Positions 36,105 through 44,216 of a stretch of DNA of 64,000 bases are shown piece after piece (within the stretch, counting starts at the first letter, position 1; the number at the start of each line of letters is the position of its first letter). The stretch spans positions 79,809 to 143,808 of the forward strand of contig JAEOTA010000004.1 of the NCBI GenBank assembly GCA_016840085.1. The letters run 5' to 3'. Source of the stretch: Promethearchaeota archaeon (GTDB lineage Archaea; Asgardarchaeota; Lokiarchaeia; Sigyniarchaeales; SOKP01). The notes under the pieces were generated by a model, which was not told the DNA's origin, did not search any database, and saw only the letters and a list, made by a program, of their open reading frames with translations. The position numbers and the translations under genes are program-made.

Positions 36105-36624
36105 AAAACAATCAAATATCGATTTTAGGTTTATGTCATTTTTCTTTAAAATTCGTGATAAGTTTCACCCTCCTATAAATAAGATTAGAAACGCTAATAT
36201 TAGAGATGGAGAAATAGTTTTAGATTATGGGTGTGGATCAGGAAGCTATACAATTGCTACTGCACAGAATATAGGATCAAGTGGTAAGATCATTGCTGCA
36301 GATATTCATCCATTAGCATTAAAAAAGATTAGAAAAAAGGCAGAGAAAATGGGTTATATTAATATTGAGACAATTCAAACAGATTGTGCTACGGGATTAG
36401 ATGATGAGAGCATCGATAAAATAATTTGTTTTGATGTACTTCATAATATTCCTAATAAAAATAAAATATTAAAGGAGTTTCATAGAGTATTAAAGCCAAA
36501 TGCGATGCTCTCTTTTGATGATCATCATATGAATGAAGAGGAGATTAAAGAGTTCATAACTTCTAAAGGGCTCTTCGAATTATCTGAGAAGAAAGATAAA
36601 CAGTATAATTTTATTAAAACATAG
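36091..36624 (+). CDS. SAM-dependent methyltransferase (AbrB operon)
   Basis: A 177-residue class I methyltransferase: VLDYGCGSGSYTIATAQNIG (motif I), IIAADIHPLALKKIRKKAEK, then ICFDVLHNIPNKNKILKEFHRVLK. It has the compact form of UbiE/arsenite-methyltransferase-like enzymes without their substrate domain. A strong GAGGTGAT site precedes ATG 36091, inside the AbrB gene. The regulator-enzyme pair suggests control by its substrate or product. Confidence 0.82.
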   Translation: MKKNKKQSNIDFRFMSFFFKIRDKFHPPINKIRNANIRDGEIVLDYGCGSGSYTIATAQNIGSSGKIIAADIHPLALKKIRKKAEKMGYINIETIQTDCATGLDDESIDKIICFDVLHNIPNKNKILKEFHRVLKPNAMLSFDDHHMNEEEIKEFITSKGLFELSEKKDKQYNFIKT

Positions 36625-36809
36625 TTGCATAAAAGATATAGAACAAATTTCTGAATATGGATTAAAACTGAAGTATTAAATTGAGTTTTTATCTCTTTTT
36701 TTTATGATACTTTATAATTTTTTAGTTTTGATTCAACTCTTGGAATCTGAAAAACAATTGTAGAAAAATATACGAATAATTTAAGGAATTTTTTTCTTTT
36801 TGATAATTT

Positions 36810-36838
36810 ACGAAATCACAGTGCTTAGGGAATTGTGA
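36810..36838 (+). repeat. Dispersed motif, copy 2
   Basis: Second copy of the motif described at 34971-34999, in the 242-base interval after the methyltransferase. Same orientation, about 1.8 kb away. It lies 29 bases beyond the stop of the second TrmB-like gene (36867, minus strand). Confidence 0.5.
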
Positions 36839-36866
36839 GTAAGAATAAATCCGAATGAATAATAAT

Positions 36867-37748
36867 TTATCTTGATATTCTTTCAACATTAAATATAGCA
36901 TATACCATCTCCTTCACAAATTCGTATGTTTCAGCCCATAGAAAAAAAATCTTATCTCCTATTGGTAAAATAACCGATTTTGTTAATTCTTGGAAATCTT
37001 TTGTATTCTCCCATAAAAATTCTGTTTTAAATGAGTGATACATGTTATCATAAAATTCAATTTTACTATCTGAAATTTTGAGATCTTTAACACCAATATC
37101 TTTATTTAATACTTGCTCTTTTCCAATTCTTTTTAGTAAATTGATAATGAAATTTAGAGTATCTATATCTTTTTCTACTATATGATCAAATTTTATAATT
37201 ATAAATCCGCAATCTTTTACAAATTTAGCATTGGGTATTAGAAGTGCACAATCATAAATGTCAAACATATAATTCATTCTACTTTTTTCTATGGTGTGTT
37301 CAATTACTTTCCATCCTTTATCCATCAAGGGTTTAAAATAAGGTTGAAGAAACTCATCAATATCTTTAAAAGAGTATTCCATACTCTCCAAATATACACT
37401 TTCTAATTTATTTGCTAAATTAGATCTTATATCTTCAATTATTTTAAGTTCCTTTTTTTTCTTCCTTATTGTTTCATCAATAAATACGGATGGACTTGTA
37501 GCTACAAAAATCTTAGCTTTTTTTGGTGCATCAGATTTTTCAGCTATTTTTACGCATTTTTTCTCAATTAATCTATTTAAAATTGAATAAATTGTGGTTC
37601 GTTTCAATGGAATATGATAAACTAAGTCTTTTACATAAGTGCCTTTTTTGCCATGACGTGTAAGTGTAAAATAGACTAAACTTTCATCATCTGTTAAACC
37701 AATTTTCTTTAATCCTTCAATATATTCTTCCGTTATTTTATCTATCAT
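36867..37748 (-). CDS. TrmB-like transcriptional regulator (copy 2)
   Basis: Paralog of the regulator at 29506: GLTDDESLVYFTLTRHGKKGTYVKDL and LKRTTIYSILNRLIEKKCV form the winged helix, followed by the linker FIDETIRKKKKELKIIEDI and a ligand domain ending in KIFFLWAETYEFVKEMVYAIF. It is 293 residues, about 50 shorter than its paralog because of gaps in the ligand domain. It is divergent from a membrane-anchored methyltransferase and probably controls it through the GTCAT repeats between them. Confidence 0.78.
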   Translation of the reverse strand: MIDKITEEYIEGLKKIGLTDDESLVYFTLTRHGKKGTYVKDLVYHIPLKRTTIYSILNRLIEKKCVKIAEKSDAPKKAKIFVATSPSVFIDETIRKKKKELKIIEDIRSNLANKLESVYLESMEYSFKDIDEFLQPYFKPLMDKGWKVIEHTIEKSRMNYMFDIYDCALLIPNAKFVKDCGFIIIKFDHIVEKDIDTLNFIINLLKRIGKEQVLNKDIGVKDLKISDSKIEFYDNMYHSFKTEFLWENTKDFQELTKSVILPIGDKIFFLWAETYEFVKEMVYAIFNVERISR

Positions 37749-37790
37749 TAATAATTATATTGTATTAATTATTTAAAAATCTGACGGAAG

Positions 37791-37836
37791 GTCATGACAC
37801 AATAACATTTATAAAGTCATAACACTTAGTCACATT
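37791..37836. promoter_or_regulatory. Repeated GTCAT[G/A]ACAC boxes between TrmB-like and methyltransferase genes
   Basis: GTCATGACAC (37791-37800) and GTCATAACAC (37816-37825) are 25 bases apart, with a third partial copy GTCACATT (37829-37836). They surround a TATA-like ACATTTATAAAG. The first contains the palindrome GTCATGAC. They are candidate TrmB-type sites controlling the divergent genes. Confidence 0.55.
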
Positions 37837-37876
37837 AATAAAATAATAATCAAAAATTAAATAAAGATAAAGAAAA

Positions 37877-38650
37877 ATGAATAAAGAAGAACCTAAGTAT
37901 GGATGGTATGTGAAGAATCTAATTATTGGATTCAATATTGTAGGATTATTAGGGTTGTCTGCATTTGTTTACGGATTTTTAATAGATGGTGTCGTAAAAA
38001 TAATTCTAATAATTTCAGGATTAGGTGTTATTTTAGTATTTTTATGGCCAGGTATTGGAATGATAATAATGCATCTACTTTTATTGAGAAAAATGCCAAA
38101 AATAGATTTAATGGCTAGAATGAAAGCATTAGATGAAATTGATAATCCACAGATTTTAGACGTAGGATGTGGAACTGGAAGAACCGCAATTAGGATTGCT
38201 AAAGCATTAATGAATGGAGGACATTTATTTGGAATTGATATTTATTCGAAATTAGCAATTCCGGGAAACTCTTTAGATACTGTACAAAATAATGCTATAA
38301 TTGAAAAAGTCGAAGACAAAACTACGTTTCAGTATGGATCTGCTACAGATATCCCATTCGAAGAAAATAGATTTGATATTGTTAATGCTTCTTCAGTACT
38401 TCATGAAGTGCATGACCCAAACGGTCAAGATAAAGCAATGCAAGAGCTTTATCGTGTTTTAAAACCGGAGGGATATCTGTACTTAAGCGAGTGGAACCGA
38501 ACATCTTGGCAATGTATAGCATTTTGTGGGTTATGTTGTTATGCTTTTAAGAAGAAAGAATATTGGGATAAACTACTGAAAGAAAATAATTTGAAAGATA
38601 TAACCTATGAGAATATCACAGGTTTCGGGATTTTTTCTGCGAGAAAATAA
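37877..38650 (+). CDS. Membrane-anchored SAM-dependent methyltransferase
   Basis: Residues about 12-80 contain two membrane helices (NLIIGFNIVGLLGLSAFVYGFL and IILIISGLGVILVFLWPGIG). The rest is a class I methyltransferase: ILDVGCGTGRTAIRIA, LFGIDIYSK, FDIVNASSVLHEV and ELYRVLKPEG. It ends with a Cys-rich stretch (CIAFCGLCCYAF) that may bind metal or thiol. It probably methylates a membrane lipid, quinone or hydrophobic toxin. It is divergent from a TrmB-like regulator, suggesting inducible expression. Confidence 0.82.
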   Translation: MNKEEPKYGWYVKNLIIGFNIVGLLGLSAFVYGFLIDGVVKIILIISGLGVILVFLWPGIGMIIMHLLLLRKMPKIDLMARMKALDEIDNPQILDVGCGTGRTAIRIAKALMNGGHLFGIDIYSKLAIPGNSLDTVQNNAIIEKVEDKTTFQYGSATDIPFEENRFDIVNASSVLHEVHDPNGQDKAMQELYRVLKPEGYLYLSEWNRTSWQCIAFCGLCCYAFKKKEYWDKLLKENNLKDITYENITGFGIFSARK

Positions 38651-38657
38651 ATTTTTT

Positions 38658-39200
38658 TTATCCTATTTTTTTATATTTAAAAATAATGCCTTCTTCAATC
38701 CAACTCCAATGAAACATTGGTCGTTTAAATTGCTCTTTAAATTCAAAACCAGCTTTTTTTATTTGTGCTTGGACTTTGTTTAAATGAATTCCATAAGAAC
38801 CTATATGAGTAGCAAAATAAGACAGAATCCCATAATTGCTCTTTAAAACTCGATATATCTCGTCCAATAATTTAATTCGATCGTCCTTGTCAAGTAAATG
38901 ATAAACATCATACATTAATACTACATCTAGAGAATTGGATTTCAATGGAATCGATATTTTTTTCGAAGTTTTTATGATTTCAATATTCTTAATATTTTGA
39001 GTTTTAATTTTGTCAGACAATTCCTCTAAAGGATCTTCATCATAATCAAGAGCATAAATTTTACCAGTATTTCCTACAATTCGTGAAGCAATTACTGAAT
39101 ATACCCCTGTTCCACATCCAAAATCTAAGATTTTTTGTCCACTTTTTATACCAAACTCTCTAAGTATAATTTCTCCCTTTGAATTTAGCCATTCTTCCAT
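38658..39200 (-). CDS. SAM-dependent methyltransferase
   Basis: A 180-residue class I methyltransferase: KILDFGCGTGVYSVIASRIVG, IYALDYDEDPLEELSDKI, DVVLMYDVYHLL and LLDEIYRVLKSN. It is similar in form to the enzyme at 36091. It converges on the membrane-anchored methyltransferase with 7 bases between them. The substrate is unknown. Confidence 0.82.
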   Translation of the reverse strand: MEEWLNSKGEIILREFGIKSGQKILDFGCGTGVYSVIASRIVGNTGKIYALDYDEDPLEELSDKIKTQNIKNIEIIKTSKKISIPLKSNSLDVVLMYDVYHLLDKDDRIKLLDEIYRVLKSNYGILSYFATHIGSYGIHLNKVQAQIKKAGFEFKEQFKRPMFHWSWIEEGIIFKYKKIG

Positions 39201-39295
39201 GTTTATTTCTACTTTTTATTATTTATTAAAACAAGGGTTATACCAAATTTCTATAATAAAAAAAAATTAATATATATTTAAATACATTACAAACA

Positions 39296-40009
39296 GTGGA
39301 AAAAATGCTAAAAGATATTGTTGGAGTGTACTTTGATCTTTTTGGTACATTAATCGATTCATATCATACTCTGACTATTATTTGGTCTCGAATTGCTAAG
39401 AGGCTAGGTACAGACATTACTCCTGAAGACCCACGTATATGGGAAGGTATATTGAGACAAATTAAAGAAGCAAAACGATTAACTAAACCTTGGGTGGTTC
39501 TGTCTAGTAAGGAAATGCACAAATTAAACATTAATGTTCTGGATGCTATGGGAGTCGATCGAAAGGCATCAAAAGTGATAATCGCCGGAGAATTTGAACG
39601 TGAATTTCGCAATGGTACGACCTTTCGCTTAAATCCAGGGTGTAAAAAAACATTGGAGAAAATTTATAATTTGAATATGAAAACTGGAGTTCTCACAAAC
39701 GCTTCCTCTATGCTTTGTAAAGCTAGAATGGATGAATTAGGAATTATAGAATTCTTTGATCTCTTTATCCATGCTGATGAAGTTGGTTATAATAAGTCTC
39801 ATATAGAAATTTATGAAATTGCCTTGGAAGCAATGAGTACTAAGTATCCAGAGAAAGTATTACATATTGGTGATGATCCACTTATGGATGCCCTAATGGC
39901 ACAAAAAGTAGGAATGACTCCAATTCTTTTAGATCCATACAATCTGCATTCATTAGATAATGTTATTAAAATTAGAAAATTACCAGAATTATTGCTTTAT
40001 CTCCAATAG
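39296..40009 (+). CDS. HAD-superfamily hydrolase
   Basis: Motif I is VYFDLFGTLID, in the D-x-F/Y form seen in 2-haloacid dehalogenase-like members, where the second Asp of phosphatases is missing. Motif II is VLTNAS, the Lys is in GYNKSHIEIY, and motif IV is LHIGDDPLMDALMA. A cap of about 90 residues lies between motifs I and II. The start is GTG 39296 or ATG 39305; neither has a clear ribosome site. It may be a dehalogenase or a small-molecule phosphatase. Confidence 0.8.
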   Translation: MEKMLKDIVGVYFDLFGTLIDSYHTLTIIWSRIAKRLGTDITPEDPRIWEGILRQIKEAKRLTKPWVVLSSKEMHKLNINVLDAMGVDRKASKVIIAGEFEREFRNGTTFRLNPGCKKTLEKIYNLNMKTGVLTNASSMLCKARMDELGIIEFFDLFIHADEVGYNKSHIEIYEIALEAMSTKYPEKVLHIGDDPLMDALMAQKVGMTPILLDPYNLHSLDNVIKIRKLPELLLYLQ

Positions 40010-40013
40010 AACT

Positions 40014-40427
40014 CTATAATGAACCCAATGATGATATTACTTTATATTGATCTCCTGATATTTTATCTTTTATTACCTCAAAAAGTTATAGAAGCACATT
40101 GTCAGGAGCTGCTGCCATTACATACTTTAATGGACCAAAACTCTTTATTTTGTTGATAAATTGAAACCCCTTACTTTTCATGTGTGCTACTAGAACCTCT
40201 ATATCGTCTGTTTCAATACCCAAATGATGAATTGATCCACGCCTTTGGTCTTTAGGTGGTTGATCATAAAAATTAATCTTTGATGATCCAATTGCGATCA
40301 TTACATTTCGAGCCCCTGCCATCTCTAAATCAAAAAGCACTTTAGCACCAAACATTTCACGATAGAATTGAATACTTTCTTCTATGTTTGAAGCAAACAG
40401 ATGAGCATGATGGAGTGAAGTTTTCAT
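40014..40427 (-). pseudogene. Glyoxalase/VOC-family protein with a premature stop
   Basis: From ATG 40427 the protein is a VOC fold: HHAHLFASNIEESIQFYREMFG, then INFYDQPP, HHLGIETDDIE and YVMAAAPDNVLL, where a TAA (40086-40088) follows. Reading on in the same frame gives LFEVIKDKISGDQ, the normal tail of the family (usual form: ILLELFE), and then a stop at 40014-40016. So the TAA stands where the metal-binding Glu (GAA) is expected. It is one base from an intact gene. The truncated 113-residue form would lack that ligand. Confidence 0.7.
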
Positions 40428-40479
40428 AATTCTTTCCCATTTAACTTTATTTTTATTTATAAGTTTTTATTTCTACAGG

Positions 40480-40911
40480 TTAATTCTTTTTTTTTGGTCT
40501 AATTAGGATAATATGAATAGAAACTGCGACAGCTATACAAATTAACAAAATTTGGACCCATAATAAATCCATTAGAAATAAAATTGAGATGGCAATCGTT
40601 ATCCATAACAATAGCAATGTGATTACTTTAATTTTTAATGGCATTCCTTTACCTTCCTTATAATTTCTAATGTAAGATCCAAGTATCTTATTGTTTAATA
40701 GCCATCTATTAAATTTTTTTGATGATTTGGCAAAAGCAGCTGAAGCAAGTAGCAAAAAAGGCGTTGTGGGAAGGATTGGTAAAACAATGCCTATTATTCC
40801 TAAAATTAGCGATATAAAACCTCCTAAGAAAATTAAACGCTTAACAAATCTTTTTTCCTGAACATCCTCATTTTCGTTAGCTTTTTGCTTACTTTCTTTG
40901 TTATTTTTCAT
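40480..40911 (-). CDS. DUF454 (YbaN-like) membrane protein
   Basis: A 143-residue protein with three to four membrane helices. The family motif is clear: GIIGIVLPILPTTPFLLLASAAFAKSSKKFNRWLLNNKILG. Function is not known; bacterial members are often near haem or iron genes. Here it sits just downstream of the Fur gene on the same strand, with about 60 bases between, which fits that association. The N-terminus is a short charged cytoplasmic stretch. Confidence 0.85.
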   Translation of the reverse strand: MKNNKESKQKANENEDVQEKRFVKRLIFLGGFISLILGIIGIVLPILPTTPFLLLASAAFAKSSKKFNRWLLNNKILGSYIRNYKEGKGMPLKIKVITLLLLWITIAISILFLMDLLWVQILLICIAVAVSIHIILIRPKKKN

Positions 40912-40969
40912 TATATCAAAACATTATATTAAACTTATAAATAAATATCATGGAAGTATAGATGCCATT

Positions 40970-41383
40970 TTATTTACAATCTTCACATTCATAATAAATA
41001 TCAATACGTTGTCCTTTAGGTTTAATTCCTAAATCTGATATAATAACGTTCCATAGCTCTTTGACATTAGCAGCCTTGTAATCATATATTTTTCCACATT
41101 TAGAACATACCATATTTATATGAAGTTCCATATCTGGATCATACCTTATACTTCCTTCATTGAAACCAAGTTCTTGTACTAATCCTAATTCTTTTAATAA
41201 ATGTAAGGTCTTATAAATTGTTCCTAAACTTATCGTTGGATATTCATTGCTTAACCCTTGATATATTTGTTCCGCAGATGGGTGATCCTTTCGTGATAAT
41301 ATAAATTTACATATTGCTAATCGTTGAGCTGTCACCTTATATCCATTTTTTCGAAAAGTTTTGATTATCTCTTGAATATCCAA
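40970..41383 (-). CDS. Fur-family regulator (PerR-like)
   Basis: About 137 residues: winged helix NGYKVTAQRLAICKFILSRKDHPSAEQIY and ISLGTIYKTLHLLKELGLV, then the dimer domain with HINMVCSKCGKIYD and the final CEDC, the two CxxC zinc-site pairs. The start TTG 41383 is chosen since GGTGA lies 5 bases ahead of it; the ATG at 41395 overlaps that ribosome site. It is divergent from catalase, and two Fur-type boxes precede katA, so a peroxide sensor of the PerR type is likely. Confidence 0.88.
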   Translation of the reverse strand: MDIQEIIKTFRKNGYKVTAQRLAICKFILSRKDHPSAEQIYQGLSNEYPTISLGTIYKTLHLLKELGLVQELGFNEGSIRYDPDMELHINMVCSKCGKIYDYKAANVKELWNVIISDLGIKPKGQRIDIYYECEDCK

Positions 41384-41481
41384 ATTAATCACCATTTTAA
41401 GCGTTTTTAATATGAATTATTATGTTTTTTTAAAATACTTTTATAATAAAAGCATAAGTATTTTTAAGGATGGTAACAATT

Positions 41482-41513
41482 TTACAATGATTCTTATTTA
41501 ATAATGATTCTTA
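41482..41513. promoter_or_regulatory. Two Fur/PerR-like boxes upstream of catalase
   Basis: TTACAATGATTCTTA (41482-41496) and TAATAATGATTCTTA (41499-41513) are 7-1-7 inverted repeats; the second has 6 of 7 arm pairs, the first 5 of 7. Their centres are 17 bases apart, and a TATA-like ATATTTAAATAAA follows directly. Binding here would block the transcription machinery at the catalase promoter, and possibly the fur promoter. Confidence 0.7.
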
Positions 41514-41624
41514 GATATTTAAATAAATACTCAATAATCTATAAGAAAAATTGTTAAATATGAATTTAATCGAATTATCATGCCAAATCAATAAATTATT
41601 ATAAAACTAAGAGTCTGAACTATA

Positions 41625-43103
41625 ATGAAAGAAAAAGATAAAGATAAGAAAATACTAACGATGGCAGGTGGCGCCCCTATAGCAGATAATCAAAATACTA
41701 TAACTGCCGGGGAAAGAGGACCAGTACTCATGCAAGATGTACATTTACTAGAAAAATTAGCCACTTTTGCTAGAGAGCGTATACCTGAACGAGTCGTTCA
41801 TGCTAAAGGAGCAGGTGCATATGGTACTTTCACGGTAACTCATGATATTACAAAGTATACTAAAGCTAAGATTTTTTCAAAAATAGGAAAAAAAACAGAG
41901 CTTATTGTTCGTTTTTCAACTGTAGCTGGTGAAAGAGGTTCAGCTGACACAGTTAGAGATGTAAGAGGCTTTGCAATAAAGTTTTATACGGAAGAGGGTA
42001 ATTGGGATTTAGTAGGCAATAATACTCCCGTGTTTTTTGTCAGAGATCCACTAAAATTTAGTGATTTTATCCACACTCAAAAGCGGATGCCTCAAACAAA
42101 CCTTCGATCTCAAACAATGTGGTGGGATTTTTGGTCATTAGTTCCTGAATCGTTACATCAAGTAACTATACTTTTTTCTGATAGAGGTATACCACGAGGG
42201 TTCCCCCATATGAATGGTTATGGAAGTCATACCTATAGTTTTATTAATGCAGATGACGAGCGTTTTTGGGTAAAATTCCATTTTAAAACAATGCAAGGTA
42301 TTAAAAACTTTATGCAAGAAGAAGCAGATAAAATTGCTGGTACTGATCCAGATTGGGCAACACGTGATCTTTTCGAGAGAATTGAAAAGGGTGATTTCCC
42401 AAAGTGGGAATTATCCGTACAAATCATGCCTGAACTAGAAGCTGAATCATATCGTTGGAATCCATTTGATTTAACTAAAGTGTGGCCTCATGGAGATTAT
42501 CCATTAATTAAAGTTGGTGTAATGGAACTTAATCGAAATCCTACAAACTATTTTGCTGAAGTGGAGCAAGCTGCTTTTGATCCTTCCAATAGAGTTCCAG
42601 GAATCTCTTATTCACCTGATAAGATGCTGCAGGGTAGACTTTTTTCATATGCTGATGCACATCGATATCGACTTGGAGTTAATTATCAATCATTGCCCGT
42701 GAATCGACCTAAAGTTGCAGAAGTTAATACATATCATCGTGATGGTTTTATGCGATTTGATGGTAATGCTGGAAACGCAGTTGTCTATGAACCAAACAGT
42801 TTTGGGGGACCTAAAGAAAATCCTGCCTTTAAAGAACCTCCATTAAAGATTTCTGGAGATGCAGATGCATATGACCAACCTACAACTGATGATGATTTTA
42901 TTCAACCAGGAAATCTGTACAGATTGATGCCTCCTAACGAGCAAGATAGACTTATTAAAAATTTTGTTAATAGTTTAAAAACCGTACCTGAATTCATTCA
43001 AGAACGAATGATAAAACACTTCTTTAAAGCAGATCAAACTTGGGGCGAAAGAGTTGCAAAAGAATTAGATTTAGAGATTTCTCCAGCAGTAGCTGCTAAA
43101 TGA
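41625..43103 (+). CDS. katA: Haem catalase, small-subunit clade
   Basis: Decomposes hydrogen peroxide. The active-site His is in [13 protein letters not shown], the Asn in [12 protein letters not shown], and the haem-ligand Tyr in [14 protein letters not shown]. At 492 residues it is of the small-subunit (clade 3) size with NADPH-binding-like C-terminal helices. It has the Fur/PerR boxes and Fur gene directly upstream. In an otherwise anaerobe-like archaeal window, catalase suggests oxygen exposure and may be of bacterial origin by transfer; its protein has higher GC-rich codon content only locally, so transfer is not shown here. Confidence 0.96.
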   Translation: MKEKDKDKKILTMAGGAPIADNQNTITAGERGPVLMQDVHLLEKLATFARERIPERVVHAKGAGAYGTFTVTHDITKYTKAKIFSKIGKKTELIVRFSTVAGERGSADTVRDVRGFAIKFYTEEGNWDLVGNNTPVFFVRDPLKFSDFIHTQKRMPQTNLRSQTMWWDFWSLVPESLHQVTILFSDRGIPRGFPHMNGYGSHTYSFINADDERFWVKFHFKTMQGIKNFMQEEADKIAGTDPDWATRDLFERIEKGDFPKWELSVQIMPELEAESYRWNPFDLTKVWPHGDYPLIKVGVMELNRNPTNYFAEVEQAAFDPSNRVPGISYSPDKMLQGRLFSYADAHRYRLGVNYQSLPVNRPKVAEVNTYHRDGFMRFDGNAGNAVVYEPNSFGGPKENPAFKEPPLKISGDADAYDQPTTDDDFIQPGNLYRLMPPNEQDRLIKNFVNSLKTVPEFIQERMIKHFFKADQTWGERVAKELDLEISPAVAAK

Positions 43104-43175
43104 AGCAATTCAATTTTAAATATTTAATTTATTCTTTTTTTTATTATTTCTTCCAAAGTAATTTTCAAGTTAATG

Positions 43176-44216
43176 TCAATATCGCTTCATCTTTTTAGAA
43201 TATTGTTGAAAAGGTGTTCTAGGTTCTAGACTAAACCAGTCTGTATTCTTATCTAAATGAGAGAATGTTCTCAATAAATCAAAGGTTAACCATCGAGATG
43301 CTTGAGGATATAAAGAACATTCCCACATGCCATATTCACCTTGTTCTCCTTTGACAAAATCAACCAATTCTGAAATCCTTTCATCGTCTAAAGAAGCACC
43401 AATTTTCCAACAGAGACTTAAAATGTGAGCTGCATCCATTTTAGGATAATATGTTCTCCATCCTCTTGATTCCTCTAATCCTATAAGACGAGAAATTACG
43501 AAACCCAGTAAATTTTTTTGCTTCGTTTCACATCCTAAGATCAAATCAAGTGCTCTTTTAGCCGCACTACTTCTTCTTCTCTTTGGATGATAAGCCAAAC
43601 AATTTAGCACCGCAATTGTAGATGATCTGCAGCCCCAACGAGAGTGTGCAATTCTACGATAACCGGCAACTCTTCCGTAAACACCTGAAGCAGTCCCTGT
43701 AGCCCATGCTCCATCATCAAGTCGTTGATCCATTAACCAATCATAAGCTTTTTCAGCTCGTTTATTGGTGGAATATCCACAAGCTGCTAATCCTTCTAAT
43801 GGGGTTGCAACCTGCAAAGGTATCATATCATATCCATGAATTTCTTCAGATGGTCCTTGTTTAATAGTTGGAATTGGCCATGTATAATCTTCTTCTTGTT
43901 TCGAAAACATATAATCAGCAGCTTTTCTGACAAATTTATGATCTTTATCAAATCCAAGATACCCTAATCTCACTAATGCTTGAGAAGTTGCCTGAAGGTT
44001 TCCCGTATTTGATATTTTACCTGAAAGATCTACACTACTCCAAGAGCCATCATGTAGCTGAGTTTTAATGAGCGATTCGACAATTGGGTCTTTATCACGT
44101 AAGATGAGTAATTCTCGTACTTCTTCATCATCCTCCGAGCGGTTTAATAACTTCTTTAATACAAGTAATCTTAAGTTTGGTGAAGGATCAGTTAATAATA
44201 ATGGTATCCAAGTCAT
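43176..44216 (-). CDS. Alpha/alpha-toroid (prenyltransferase/squalene-cyclase-like) repeat protein
   Basis: A 346-residue helical repeat protein. Units of QLHDGSWSS, LMDQRLDDGAWAT, KQEEDYTWP and GEQGEYGMWECS resemble the QW-like repeats of terpene cyclases and prenyltransferase beta subunits. No DxDD cyclase motif or zinc triad is obvious, so it may be a binding scaffold rather than an enzyme. Its ATG overlaps the UvrA-like stop (ATGA), so the two are translationally coupled, and it probably works with that protein. Confidence 0.65.
   Translation of the reverse strand: MTWIPLLLTDPSPNLRLLVLKKLLNRSEDDEEVRELLILRDKDPIVESLIKTQLHDGSWSSVDLSGKISNTGNLQATSQALVRLGYLGFDKDHKFVRKAADYMFSKQEEDYTWPIPTIKQGPSEEIHGYDMIPLQVATPLEGLAACGYSTNKRAEKAYDWLMDQRLDDGAWATGTASGVYGRVAGYRRIAHSRWGCRSSTIAVLNCLAYHPKRRRSSAAKRALDLILGCETKQKNLLGFVISRLIGLEESRGWRTYYPKMDAAHILSLCWKIGASLDDERISELVDFVKGEQGEYGMWECSLYPQASRWLTFDLLRTFSHLDKNTDWFSLEPRTPFQQYSKKMKRY

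Noticed and set aside
40086-40088. Stop-codon recoding (pyrrolysine-type) in the VOC gene
   Set aside because: The codon is TAA, not TAG, and the expected residue is Glu; a nonsense change is simpler.
41625-43103. Catalase as proof of an aerobic bacterial contig
   Set aside because: The surrounding genes are archaeal in type and the AT content is even, so one transferred gene is more likely than a mis-binned contig.
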